Source: Acanthosoma haemorrhoidale (Eukaryota; Arthropoda; Insecta; Hemiptera; Acanthosomatidae). From it: a DNA stretch of 64,000 nucleotides. Location: assembly GCA_930367205.1 (NCBI GenBank), contig OV884015.1, forward strand, positions 34,897,288 through 34,961,287, written 5' to 3'. The notes beneath the pieces were generated by a model. The model worked only from the letters and a program-made list of their open reading frames with translations, did not search any database and was not told where the DNA came from. This document shows, in pieces, positions 24,301-35,817 of the stretch; within the stretch, counting starts at the first letter, position 1; the number at the start of each line of letters is the position of its first letter. A program made the translations under genes and the position numbers.

Positions 24301-27300
24301 TTTGAAGTTTGGTGGAAAATACTTAAAAGTAAAGTAACAGATAAATGTAATAAAATAGAATAATAAAAGAGTGAAAAATGTTACTATTGTCAGGTAGAAT
24401 TAATCGGAACTAACATCTTACATAAATTACAAATTGGATTACAGTGCATAAATACTTAAATAATAAATAAGGTAATAATAATAATAATAATAATAAAAAT
24501 AAATAAGTAAAGTAGGTCATGTGCCCTCCACCATACCACCCACCATATAGTGGGGCTATTTAGCCTCCTGATTTATAACTTAGACAATTTGCACAACAAT
24601 GCAGTTTTTGAGTCTATTTTCACAGTTTGTATTAATGGTAATATCACATTTGTTCTATGATATTGTAAATTATTCTCATATATTCATTAAGAACTCTGTT
24701 TAAGATTTTTTCCAAGCTATTATTACAAAAAATTTACAAGTTCTAAACGTAAATAGATGCTTGAGTAAATGATCCTTCATTTTAATTAATTATTTTAATT
24801 TATTTTTAATAATTTACTATCTGCAATAATTCTAACCATGGCTGTGCAGAATCTTTCTCAGCAGCCACTAATTTCCCGCTTGACCATCTTCATTTGAGAT
24901 TTCACTTAGGGTTGTGCAGGTTTGTTCTGGATGTAAAATGTTATGCCTTACATTTGTTGCTGTTACAGATCTTGTACTTACACAAACACTTTGTACAGGC
25001 TTGGCCTTTAGTGAAAATACTGCTAATTGCTTCATTGAAGGCTGCTAAAGTCCGTATGTAGATTTTCGTTTGCCACTTATTATGGAATATTCACAACCCT
25101 AAAAATTGAAATTTGTCCTCTAGATGTCCGAACTTTGAACGCTAGGTCCAAACCGGTTTTAGTAAGTAGTATTACAGCGTGAAGTTGTTTTTTTAAATCT
25201 CTTTTATTTGTCCGTGAGATTCTTCTGTCTACGTAAGTACTAAGATATCAGACGGATTATGTCTTTTTCGTTGAAAGGATGTCTGCTGATGGGGCTGGGT
25301 TGTCTGATAGCTAGGATAAATATGACCATTTCGATTTTATCTGTATTTACTTTAATACACCAGCTTTTAGCCCATTCCTCTCTCTACGTGACCATCCAAG
25401 GATAAAATCAGAGCTAATAAAGGAATCAACTTTGTCGAAAAATAACCGTGTCATCAGCAAATGGTGCGATTGAGTGAGAGATCCTCGATAGAAAAAAAAA
25501 TAATAAGTTAGAGAAATGTTTTGTTTTTTTAAAGTTTAATTTTTAATCTCATATTTCCCAATATTTAATACTAACCAAGTGTTAATTATCACCGTTCAAA
25601 GGGTTGAGGGATACAAATTTAAAATTTCTGACAAACTGGATTTTATGTTTTATGGCGGCCATATACATAAAGACGAAATACAGATCCTTACTTCCTCTTT
25701 AAAATTAAAGCCTATACCTTCGGCCAGTATAATAATACCGTTATAATAAAAAACGGATATGTTGAAATTGTACAGATCGTCGCTCAGAATGCGTGAAAAT
25801 AAGCTTCCAAATAACAGAACGTTCGCAGTCCTCACCCCATGACATCCGAAGTTACACTTGATATTTAAACGAAATTGTGAACTCATTTCCTTTTCACTAA
25901 ACGTTAAACTGTTTTGATGTTGCTTTTTGTTTTGAAGTTAAAAAGAGACATTAACAGCCATTTTCACTCATTTCTTGTATAATGCTGATCTTATTTTAAA
26001 AACAGTGTTTGATTTGCTAATTAATTGTTTTTTAGAAAATAAGTATGAGAAGTAAACTTGTTTATCAATAGAAATAGTAGCCATGAAATTATTCATTAAA
26101 AAAATTAATATATGTAAACGAAATAAAACACGCCTGTTTAAAGAGGAAAAATATTTACGGGAAGCTTCTTAAATGATTATGAAAGACTACTCGATATTTT
26201 TTACAAATTGTTAAATTAACTAAATTAGTTAAAATCGGTTAAACATATTTTATTGTTGTCTCCAAAATTATATTCTAAGGAATATCTTTGATTTTATTGC
26301 GTTACTGTCTGATGTGTCCACCATGGAAAACAATTTCTTATGACTTCTTATCTGTGACTTGAGAAACCTTGAAAGTCCGTCTTTTTCCATATTTTTAAGT
26401 TTTTTTTTTGTCCCCCCCCCCTAAACCCCTTGAATTTAATACAATGTAAAAATATAAACAAAAGAATTGACAAACTTTTTCCTCTTTCTGCTATGTGCAG
26501 ATGCATTTGAAGGAGGTTGGGTTACATAAATCAGATTGACGTTAATAGGAAATAACATGAATAACAATGAATACATTAGATGATGGGGCTCACCTTCAGT
26601 TTGAAAAATGGAAGAAAAAACTTACAAACCAAAACCTAAACCTAGAACCTAAGACTAAAACGTTCCAGCCAGGACAGCGTCCTCCCATCGCTGGGGGAAC
26701 GGAGCGGGGGCTATCGTGTTAAACACCGGGTTTGTCAAGTATTGCAAGGAGTCAAAAATTTTGATATGGCTACGGTGGATGAATTCACCCACCGTAGGGA
26801 GCTCAAAGATCTCGTGAAGCTCACTGTTGCTCCACAGATTGAATGAAGTACCTCTGACCACTTTCATCAGTATACCGTTTTGGAATTGTTGGAGTTTCTT
26901 AGCGGTTGTATACGTCAGATAACGGAAAAACGGTGCACCATACAGCAGAGTAGGCTTGAGTATGCTCTTGTATATCAATAGTTTGAGACGCAGTGATAGA
27001 TTGGGGGAAGTCAATAAATGCGTAAGCCGGTAAGACTTCTTGCGAGTATGCTTCAACTTCTTCGTAAAATGGTTACTAAAATGGAGGTGTCTGTCCATTT
27101 TAATTCCCAGATATGCTAGGTTGTTGGCTGGTGAATTTTCCTCCGTTCCAACTATGTAACTAGTAGGTAGCGGGCTTTTTCCCTTTTGAAAAGAGAAAAT
27201 TACGCAGTCAGTCTTACCCGCGTTTACAGAGATATTGAGTCTCCCCAATCTCTCACTGATCTAGTTACAGGCTACTTCAGCCTGTCTTAGAGCTTACCTT

Positions 27301-28025
27301 GGTGCTCATGCTGCTACTGTACACCGCTATGTCATCCGCGAAAGCAGTAACTGTTGTATTTTTGTACCGGGCTCCGACAATCTCAGACGTGTATACGTTG
27401 AATAGTACAGGGGATTTGACGGCTCCTTGGGGTACTCCACAGGTCAGTGGCACAGCTTCAGAGAAGCTATCACCCACCCGCACCCGCAACGATCTGTTGT
27501 TCAGGAAGCTAACCAGAATTGAATATAGTTGTTCCGGGCATTCCCGGTCGCAGAGCATTTGACACAGTGTCCCATGTGAGACACCGAGTCGAATGCTTGA
27601 GTGCAGTCAATAGAAATCATAGCCGTGGCTATGTTTCTATTCAAGTTATTGCTAGCTTCTGACTGTACCTTCAGAAGGGGATGCTCTGCGCTCATACTGG
27701 ATTGAAATCCGGGCTGTTCTGACAAGTTTGTTTTTTTGGTACACATACCATATTCTACATATGTACATTGGGTAGTCCAGGCTGTTATTTGGATCTACTT
27801 TTTTATTTATAAGCACATATTTATTAACGTGTCATGTTCTGTTAGGTGTGGCACTGGTGCGTGCCTGGTGGATCCATGTACTCCTTCCTGTGCCCGAACG
27901 GTACCGTGTTCAACCAAGACTTCCGTGTCTGCGATTGGTGGTTCAACGTGGACTGCCCCTCTGCACCCGACCGCTACAGTGTCAACGACGACCTCTACAG
28001 GGACTCCAAGGGAAACTACATCTGA
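21312..28025 (+). CDS. CPAP1-like secreted chitin-binding protein (3 exons)
   Basis: The coding sequence joins 21312-21377, 23934-24041 and 27846-28025: 354 nt, 117 residues and stop, with both introns in phase 0. Residues 1-22 form a signal peptide (MEK, then a hydrophobic AAYSIALFTSIIFIYI), with likely cleavage just after exon 2 begins, before QDSYPTYDS. One CBM14/peritrophin-A domain follows, with six Cys at 42, 57, 63, 74, 87 and 95 (spacing 14-5-10-12-7) and the aromatic motifs PPGYYADPETQCQVWHWC, FLCPNGTVFNQ and VCDWWFNVDC. The tail (DRYSVNDDLYRDSKGNYI) is the usual short CPAP1 end. Proteins of this family are secreted by epidermis or trachea and bind chitin in cuticle. Exon 3 is GC-richer than its surroundings, as expected for constrained coding sequence. 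Which CPAP1 orthologue it is cannot be settled here. Confidence 0.92.
21378..23933 (+). other. Intron 1 of the CPAP1-like gene
   Basis: A 2,556-bp GT-AG intron (GTGAGT ... TTCCAG). It is AT-rich with a TA-rich patch around 22615-22660 and a weak tRNA-like segment near 23173. No other exon is supported inside; the 94-codon + frame at 22154-22438 has no motif. Confidence 0.8.
23173..23211 (+). repeat. Weak tRNA-like (SINE) segment
   Basis: tctatgattcagtagttagc resembles an A box and cctgggtttc a cut-off B box. It is too short and decayed to be a gene. Confidence 0.25.
23934..24041 (+). CDS. CPAP1-like gene, coding exon 2
   Basis: A pyrimidine-rich acceptor ending ttaatttccag precedes 36 codons, MGQDSYPTYDS through PETQCQ. 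The donor is CAG followed by GTAATT. The exon carries the first two Cys of the CBM14 domain and the family sequence PPGYYADPETQCQ. Phase 0 on both sides lets it join exon 1 and exon 3 without a frame change. Confidence 0.92.
24473..24497. repeat. (TAA)n microsatellite
   Basis: About eight uninterrupted TAA units within intron 2. Confidence 0.9.
25170..25485 (-). mobile_element. Jockey-type LINE reverse transcriptase fragment
   Basis: On the minus strand APFADDTVIF (the RT catalytic ADD box with Phe in the usual Tyr position) is followed, after a frameshift, by DGHVER and WAKSWCIKVNTDKIEMVIFI. This is the palm-to-thumb segment of jockey RTs. Stops and the frameshift make it inactive. It lies antisense inside intron 2. 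Confidence 0.75.
25486..26398. other. AT-rich intron sequence, no feature
   Basis: Nothing recognised between the two LINE fragments. Confidence 0.4.
26399..27755 (-). mobile_element. LINE (jockey/I-group), 5'-truncated, in intron 2
   Basis: The longest LINE copy in the window. On the minus strand, 27746-27501 begins inside the RT (SMSAEHPLLKVQSEASNNLN, AMISIDCTQAFDSV with the first catalytic Asp). 27558-27277 carries SFLNNRSLRVRVGDSFSEAV, CGVPQGAVKSPVLFNVYTSE and AFADDIAVYSS. 27248-26655 carries the thumb and C-terminus (NISVNAGKTDCVIFSF, LAYLGIKMDRHLHF, KLLIYKSILKPTLLYGAPFF) and stops at 26655. The 3' UTR runs to a T run at about 26401-26410, which is the poly(A) tail of the minus strand. 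Two frameshifts and a stop disrupt the ORF. Endonuclease and ORF1 are missing. Confidence 0.9.
26655..27248 (-). pseudogene. LINE ORF2 C-terminal open frame (197 codons)
   Basis: The longest open frame in the window. It covers the RT thumb and the C-terminal region that is repeated in the copies at 400-669 (+) and 44368-44650 (-). It has lost contact with the catalytic box upstream (27277-27558) through a frameshift, so it cannot make an active enzyme. The end RWEDAVLAGTF and stop defines the family's C-terminus. Confidence 0.88.
27846..28025 (+). CDS. CPAP1-like gene, coding exon 3 (terminal)
   Basis: The acceptor tgttctgttag is followed by 59 codons from VWHWC to GNYI and a TGA. It encodes Cys 3 to 6 of the CBM14 domain and the CPAP1 tail. 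The minus-strand LINE insertion ends about 90 bp upstream, leaving the pyrimidine tract intact. Confidence 0.95.
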   Translation: MWHWCVPGGSMYSFLCPNGTVFNQDFRVCDWWFNVDCPSAPDRYSVNDDLYRDSKGNYI

Positions 28026-28203
28026 TCAGCTGCTTCCGACAACCAGCAGATAACGCTCAATGTTCGACAATGCGAAGAATGTACACCGTCCAACGATTTC
28101 AAAACAAAATGAATACGTTTAAATGTAAAAACAAAACAGAATACTCATTTATCATTTATACTCAAATGAACATTAAGTAAAAATGTTTTTGAGTATGAAT
28201 CTG

Positions 28204-28209
28204 AATAAA
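28204..28209 (+). terminator. Poly(A) signal for the CPAP1-like gene
   Basis: AATAAA lies 179 bp beyond the TGA, a normal 3' UTR length. A second AATAAA at 28352-28357 is an alternative. Confidence 0.55.
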
Positions 28210-28455
28210 TATGTGAGTAATATACTAGATGTGATATATTAACCATTCTATGGACTAAAGACCATAACCTAAGTATAGTTTAAAGTTTTGACAAACATAT
28301 GGATAATATATGATCTACTTTTGCCAACAAAAATACTAAGAAATAATTGGAAATAAAGTTTAGGAAAAAAAATTAATTTCATCTAAAATATTATAGATTT
28401 TTTTAAATTTCTATCACCATAATAAGTTAATACATAAATCCTTACATTATTAGGG

Positions 28456-28601
28456 TTAATGTCATTATCTGCAATGTGAGTTTCATTATTGCTACTTCAT
28501 CACTTTTCAACCTTACATGATCATTTGGAATGACATTACTTTTCATGATAAAAGACTTATGAAGGTAATGACTGGAATGACATTATAGATAATGACATTA
28601 A
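28456..28601. repeat. Small inverted repeat with 15-bp ends
   Basis: ttaatgtcattatct (28456-28470) and agataatgacattaa (28587-28601) are exact reverse complements. The interior holds further copies of ggaatgacatta in direct orientation. It could be a tiny foldback element just downstream of the CPAP1-like gene. Confidence 0.6.
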
Positions 28602-31259
28602 TACTGTTCGTGAAAGGTTCACCTTAGATTATTATTTGTTTATTTTTATTAGATTCATTTTAAACAAACAAAAAATGTAACTGAAAAATTATAAAAAAAT
28701 AGTGTATGAGAAAATAGTTAGATAATCCTTACACTTCTATGCTACAACTCTTTGTATAATATGTAAGAACAATATAAATGTTGTGGCATAATAAGTAGTG
28801 ATTGTATTCACAACAATCCTGTATTATAAGGTGTGTGTATATATGTATGTTGAAATGTGTCAGTGAATTAGGGTAGGAGACTCACCTTAGCTTCATTCAT
28901 TCACTTTAGCAAAATTATTATTTCTTTTTGATTCCCTTATGTTGACAGAAGTTCAATTATTGCAACAATTGCATAACTGTTTATAAATTGATCCAATCAA
29001 ATTTAAATTTAATTGGTCAACAAGCACTATAATTTTTTTTTTTTAATAATTGTTATAATCACAAACTCAGGCATATACATTTTTGAAATAATGATTGTAC
29101 TTTATACAATAGAAAATAACTTATTTATTGATATTTAACATATTTACCAGTAGTTATAATATTTTTTATACTTTTTAATCAAAACTAATTTTTAAGTGTG
29201 TGTATTTTGTAATAAAAATAATAAAAACATTTTGAATTGTATTTAATGCTCAGATATTATCAAATACTATTACTATAGAGAATACAATTGAAGAGATGTC
29301 AAACGAGTAAAGAAGAAATATTGACAAAAGCACACTAGAATATTCTTATTTTCACACAACTGAGCAAAGGGTTTGGCATATAATTCATAGCATCTGTAGG
29401 GTACTTGAGATGCCTATGGTGGTTTATTTCATATTATGGAGAAATCTCAAGATTTTAAATTCCCTGAGCAACCTAATAAACCTGGTTTTGCACATTTATC
29501 TCTGTCATATTTTAGAGTGCTTCTTAACATCATCCATTAAACATGTGGTAACCACCTTCTTACAGTCCATTCAACCGCAGTACAATATGTTTGTCATCAG
29601 TGCATTTCCAATTCCAATGTGTACTTTTTTTTGTATAGTAAAACTTTGCAGTTACGAAAAAAAAACAGCAGAAAGAACTATAGTTGCTGTTATGAAATTA
29701 GACACTTGGGATGAAGGGGCTACTTGGTGCAAAGTAGCCACATGCGGGTGTTCAGGGGAATAATCACTAATTTGCTTATTGCTTTATATAGATAGTAGCT
29801 TAATATGCTTAATGTCAATTGACAATAGCAAAGTAAAGCGATAATGTATATAAAATTCTCGATTGACCGCTTTTAGAAGAGGCAAACTTCAGACTTCCTG
29901 AGTTATAAAGAAAGAGGAACTCTTTAGGTCTAGTGGCAATTGCAAACTAGTCTAGACTTGTTCTAAGATGTTCAATGCTGAGCCGAACCCTTTAATTGAC
30001 TCACACATATTGGACTGTGACATATTGTCACTGAGAGAGATTACCTATCTTAAAATAATGAAATATATGTAATATATAATAATGATGTTAGTATCATTAA
30101 ACTATTTGAAATATGAATCAATTAGATGCAGAAAGTATGGAAAACTATATATTAGATGCTACACAATGCGGCGAATAAAAGACTATTCAATAAATTAAAT
30201 AGCATGGGCAATGCAACAGTTAATTGATACTAACTTATATTTATTTGAACTTTATGACAATTAATAACCTCTGCTTATGTAATATTGTTAATTTAGTTGA
30301 AGTAATGAAATTTGATTTATAGTAATCAATCAAATATTTTTTTAGTTTTTTTTATAATTTTACTAAATTAATATAGGTTCAAATATCTTAGTCAATTAAT
30401 ACACTGTATGAGTTTTAATTGGCTATAGGTTTCTACTATTTTAATTGATATTATTGATTGATTTCCATCTTTCTTTAAAAGTTTATCCATATTTAAAATG
30501 ATACAAATATTATTTATATTGAATTACTAATTGGTCACATTTTTTAATATATCATGCGTCATTTTTCGTTAAATCACCTGATCATGTTGTACAGTTGAAA
30601 GTATTCTTACTGCAATTATGGCTGTAATTATGTTGAGACCCAATGTCAATTATCTATATGGATGCATTGAATTATACATAATACATAATATTATAAGCCC
30701 ATTCATTACCTTACTATCCTGTGGTTAGTTTCATCACCACCGTTGATTTTAGAATTGCATGTACCAATGCTCATTTCCCTTGCATTATACAAGTTGGCTA
30801 CTCCTGTTTACAACAAATAAATATAGATGCGATGAAGGTTCCTTTCTTTTAAAGCAAAGTAAAATAAAATTAATAAAAAAATTTCTCAACTTAAAATAAT
30901 GGTAGATTTTGTCAGATCTGCATTTTTTCAACTCATTTACACCAACATTAATTTTTCTCTCTTATTCAAAAACTATGACACTAGAAGTTGAGATTGTGAG
31001 CCCAAAAAGAGAGGAACTTTGAAACCAGGCTGAACCATGTAAGTCACAACCAAAGTCCAATCCTTAATCCTCCTTAATTTCCAACTGTTAAGAAGTTCAT
31101 CATTCTCTTTCTCTAAACAGTTCTTGAATTGAGAATAAACTTTTGGTATCATCACCTGATAATCACTTCTAGTAATGTAAATACAAACTCTACATTTAAT
31201 TTTCAAGAATCAGAGACCTCACAACTCATCTAAGTACTGGAAGTTATATAAAGAAGATA
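28602..31259. other. AT-rich intergenic stretch, no recognised gene
   Basis: Two open frames stand out by length only: 29410-29763 on + (117 codons) and 30973-31206 on minus (77 codons). Neither shows a family motif. Confidence 0.4.
29410..29763 (+). other. Unrecognised 117-codon open frame
   Basis: ATG-initiated, rich in hydrophobic residues and Cys in the first two thirds (LVLHIYLCHILECF, MCTFFCIVKLCSY), with an acidic, Cys-containing end (DTWDEGATWCKVATCGCSGE). No domain is recognised, and no splice context or neighbour supports it. It is probably chance in AT-rich DNA but long enough to list. Confidence 0.12.
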
Positions 31260-31802
31260 CAGTCAAACATGCATAAGTGGAATATCTCTGTTAGTGGTAG
31301 TCCCATCACTTCTGTCTGAAATATTCTCTTAAACTGGAATGTTTTCATCTCTATAAGCGGAATCAATTTTCATGGGTATTGCCTCAGTAAGGGGGACAGT
31401 TTCTATATTTACCTCTGTAAAGTCGAATACACTTTGCTAAGAAAATTCGAAGGTATAGATGGGGTTTGTTTTCTTCTGACTTATCTGTTGTTACTACTTT
31501 GTCACTAAGAAAGCCACATCCAGTCACTATGCCCCGACAGTTAAAATTTTCTATTAGTGAAAAACTAAATTGTGTTCATGAATTTTAAAGAGGAAAGTCA
31601 AGGGACAAAATCTCAATTGCAGTATGATTGAAAATTGTTTTAAGAAAGCTGGATTTAAGCTCGAAAACACTTGTGACTATGATGTACAAATGGAATCTGA
31701 AACTGATATCCTCTTGGACTACAACCACAGGTTTGGGAAAAAGTGTTAGGAGATTAAGAGAAGCAGCCAACATTTGAGATTCCACTTATCCTGGTTTGAC
31801 TG
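31260..31802 (+). mobile_element. pogo/Tigger-like DNA transposon, internally deleted
   Basis: The terminal 24 bp at 31260-31283 and 31779-31802 are inverted repeats matching at 21 of 24 positions, beginning CAGTCAAAC. A TA precedes the left end, as expected for this group; the right flank is CATA, so the target duplication is imperfect. Inside, 31529-31627 reads MPRQLKFSISEKLNCVHEF, a stop, then RGKSRDKISIAV, the start of a CENP-B/Tigger-type transposase. It then passes directly, with a frame change, into SMIENCFKKAGFKLENTCDY, a C-terminal segment of the same family ending at TAG (31747-31749). The DDE core between them is deleted, so this is a 543-bp non-autonomous derivative. Confidence 0.85.
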
Positions 31803-33803
31803 CATAACAAAATCTAACCCTAGGACCGTCTTAACCATCAGTAGTTGAGTAAAACTTTAATGTAAAATGTGGCTCAATGTTAAAAAAGTATGCCATTTGA
31901 TAAATAAGTTTGAAAATAGAGATGGAATTTAAGCGCTGATAAATTCAGAAAAACTCATCAATTGTGTTATTCTTATTTGACACTTTCATAACTTAGTAAT
32001 GTGATTCATTAATTGGAGTGAATAGCTTAGCTACTACAATAACAGGGAAAGGAATCCTGATTTCTAAAAGTTATATAGTACAAATATGTGTATTTTAGAC
32101 ACCTGCCTGTACTTAAGAATGTTACTATTACAGAAAAAACCTATGTGAAAATTCATACTCATTAGAAATACATCTTTGAAGCCCTTAGAAGAATTTCATT
32201 AATATATAGAGAATCTAAATACAATAATTGAACATTAATTATACATGATATTCCTTTCTTTAACTGAGCTATTAATATTGAAATCTTTGGTTCATATAGG
32301 TGACAGTGATTGTATTCAATAATTTCACTTTGAAAATTATTTATTAAAAATATTACAGTAATTTAGCTTGCTATAATTACTTTCTAAATATGAATAGGGA
32401 TTTTAAAACATAATAGTAGGCGACTAACATCACAGCAACTGTTCTGAGAAATGGTATAGAACAGGCTAAATAAAATTTCTTACATACAATAGATGCTCTT
32501 TATCCCTATATGATGTCTTTGTGACTATAAATAAAACTTCAATTGCTATTTTAACACCAGCAGGAGACAATGTACTGGACATCAGCAAAAAATTATGCAT
32601 TTTAGTAGTTAACTTTTTGAAGTGTATTATGAAATTATATTTTATCAGATTCGTATTTAAAAAGTGCAGCATTGCAACATCAACACATTCCTCATCGTCC
32701 TTTTAATATTTGAAAATAGCTCACAAGATTAAAATCAAATTTTAAGTAACCATGGTTACAATGGACAAAATTATAACATTAAGCATCATTCAGGGTGGTT
32801 TATTGTGCTCGCAGACACCTAGGAAACAGAAAAATTGGCCAGAAATTTACGTTTAGGAGATCAAACATAAAAATAACCCTTCCTGATCACAACAGATTCA
32901 TCAAAGGCCATCATTAAAATATGCTGGTAGTGTTTTGATTGGTAAAGCATTGCAACGGGAAGTTATTTTTATGTAGTTCGACCAGAAGTCTCTTTGAATT
33001 ATTTGGTTTGCATTAAAAAAAGAAAGCTATTGGATAGTCGGGTTCAGTAAAAGCATCGCGATCCTTGATCAACTATGATTCAATCAAAACATTTCTAGAT
33101 ATGGTGAGATTTAATCCAAATAGAAATGGTACATTGGGCATCAGATAATCTTAGGCACATAATATCCCCTGTGAAAATCTAGGAAAAAAAAGTTGCTAAA
33201 TCTCCTGAAGATAATTGAAAGACAGAAGTAGAGGATAGTTGTAGATGTTTCATGACAAATTAGGATTAGAATTACCAAATCTTAAGGACCAAATGTAAAT
33301 AAATAAATTCTATTTAAATGTAAAATATTTTAACTTTTATTTCTTGTATCAATTTTTATTTATGACATTGTTTTTTTTGTTACTATTTCTCTTAAAAAAG
33401 TTCTCTCAGAATGTTGGTTGACACTAAAAACAACCGACATTTAAGATCATGGTGACATTTATGATAAGTGCGCAAGCAAGGTAACAAGTAAGTTATATCT
33501 TAATTGCCATGCATTAAAAAATAAAATAAATAAATAAACTTAATATGTCAAATTTTTCCAAGGAATGATTGAATTTTTATTTAGATTCCTTGAATAAATT
33601 TCAAGATTGGACATATTCTAGTGATAATGGTTTTATGAGGTGACTAAATAAACTAAGTTCATCCTAACATTAGGACTTGTTTTAGAGAAGAAGGTACACT
33701 TCTTAACAGTTGGCATTTAGTTTTCTTTATTTCACATAACATATAATATATGCATACTTATAGAGTTGTGATCATTTTTCATACCGCCTTTGCTATATTT
33801 GAG
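31803..33803. other. AT-rich, no recognised gene
   Basis: A slightly more open block at 32780-33140 could be an old transposase remnant on +, but I could not match it to a family. Nothing else stands out. Confidence 0.35.
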
Positions 33804-34926
33804 TACCTTTAAAATGATAAAGAAAAAAGTCAATTTCCTTTTATAACTTCAGGGTAACAAACTTCTTACTAAAAGTATTTGTAATATGCAATGATTGGGC
33901 TTTTGTGAATTATATTTATAAAATAAATTAATACTCCAGAACATATTATGTTTCCAGTTTTTCTTCATCATCAACTCATGAGTTTTTGGACTTTGAACAT
34001 TTGATGGCCTCTTAATGTTAAAAATAATAAGAATTGTTGACAGTAATTAATTCAACAACCTCCGATATACAATCCAAAACTAAAAAATATTCATAATATT
34101 CATACCATTCATAACACTTTAATTTACTTATTTAACAGATGACAGCTAATAAAATTCATTAGTGGCTGTATTATTTCAATGTGAGGTAAATAGTTAGATC
34201 AGTTTGTTCAATGGAAGAAGAGAAGTTATAATGTTCTCATATTTTAACGATGCATGGTAGGACATGACATGTACCACAGTCCAATTAACTCCATTAGGTC
34301 TGGATCAAAATCTGTTGAGTTTAAAGGTGAAATATTGGAAATTGTTGTTCTCTAGTTACGTTCATTATTAATTTTTTTACCCAACCCGAAGAGTGTGGAT
34401 CTTCTTATAAACCAGTAAGGACTGATTACCATACATCTGTCTGCCTGTGTATTCCAGGATCGTAGCTATAAAAATGGTCGATTCAGTTTGAAATTTTGAA
34501 AGGTGTAATAAATAACACTGATGTATATGTGTTAATTAAGATATAATGACAGGAAGGATGTGAAAACAATTAAACATGAAAGAGCTGTTTTCCTGTATGT
34601 TCACTCACCTACTTTTTCTACTTTTAAAGGTTTCTGCTCTTCCGTCACAGCCCAATCATTTAGATTTAGCAATCTGATTTTTGACCCATAGGTAAGGCTA
34701 CTTTAAAGAGAGTATAGGAAAAATGTATTCTAAAAACTGCCCCTAAATATATTTGCACCAAATTAGCATACTTTTTATTTACTTAAAAAGATTACTATTG
34801 GTGGACACTACTTTTAGGTTTATGTTCCTTCATTTTCTTATAAATCTTGCAATTCTATTTATTATCCTGCTCAAACCATATTTGACAATTAGAGTTAGGT
34901 ATATAATTTGAAAAATGGGATGGGAG
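33804..34926. repeat. Tandem duplication, left unit
   Basis: 33804-34152 and 34632-34926 are almost identical to 34972-35319 and 35323-35615 respectively. This unit also contains 34153-34631, which is missing from the right unit. No coding content is recognised. A CTGTCTG-type repeat lies inside the extra segment near 34437. Confidence 0.9.
34435..34500 (+). repeat. CTGTCTG-type dispersed repeat, copy 3
   Basis: atctgtctgcctgtg, then atcgtagctataaaaatgg, then cgattcagtttgaaatttt. The same order is seen near 13465-13530 (gatctgaaattttt) and in part near 11745 and 48670. Confidence 0.4.
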
Positions 34927-34971
34927 GATGGGTTTTGTTATATGGGAGAACGTAATTTTGACGTGGGACTT

Positions 34972-35615
34972 TACCTTTAAAATGATAAAGAAAAAAGTCA
35001 ATTTCCTTTTATAACTTCAGGGTAACAAATTTCTTACTAAAAGTATTTGTAATATACAATGATTGGGCTTTAGTGAATTATATTTATAAAACAAATTAAT
35101 ACTCCAGAACATATTATGTTTCCAGTTTTTCTTCAACATCAACTCATGAGTTTTTGGACTTTGAACATTTGATGGCCTCTTAATGTTAAAAATAATAAGA
35201 ATTATTGACAGTAATTAATTCAACAACTTCCGATATACAATCAAAAATTAAAAAATATTCTTAATATTCATACCATTCATAACACTTTAATTTACTTATA
35301 AACAGATGACAGCTAATAATAGCTCTGCTCTTCTGAGAACAATGTTTAGATTTAGCAATCTGATTTTTGACCCATAGGTAAGGCTACTTTAAAGAGAGTA
35401 TAGGAAAAATGTATTCTAAAAACTGCCCCTAAATATATTTGCACCAAATTAGCATACTTTGTTTTTAATTAAAAAAATAATTACTATTGGTGGACACTAC
35501 TTTTAGGTTTATGTTCCTTCCTTTTCTTATAAATCTTGCAATGCTATTTATTATCCTGCTCAAACCATATTTGACAATTACAGTTAGGTATATAATTTGA
35601 AAAATGGGATGGGAG
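34972..35615. repeat. Tandem duplication, right unit (with internal deletion)
   Basis: The second copy is in the same orientation, separated from the first by about 45 bp. It lacks roughly 480 bp that are present in the left unit, with the junction near 35320. The few differences between units imply a recent event. Confidence 0.9.
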
Positions 35616-35817
35616 CTTCAAATCCTATGTTTAAGATTTCGATTGGTTTATTATTGATGTAATAATATTTTTTTTTTTTCAAAATTACAAAGTGATCTTT
35701 GTATATAAAAATATAAAGAAAAGAAATATTTAATCCTTTGGTCCTTAGATTAAATTATTTTAAGAAGGCATTTTAATGTTTGGGTTAATCGCCTAACAAT
35801 ATTTTCCTTTTATCGAA

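Larger units (their letters stand above)
24042..27845 (+). other. Intron 2 of the CPAP1-like gene
   Basis: A 3,804-bp GT-AG intron (GTAATT ... CTGTTAG). It holds a (TAA)n run and two LINE fragments, both on the strand opposite the gene. Without those insertions it would be less than about 2.2 kb. Confidence 0.85.

Noticed and set aside
27299..27562. 87-codon + frame
   Set aside because: Antisense shadow of the LINE reverse transcriptase on the minus strand.
27736..28180. Two other + frames of 105 and 110 codons over exon 3
   Set aside because: They are off-frame shadows of the true exon 3 frame (27846-28025), which alone gives the conserved Cys/Trp pattern.
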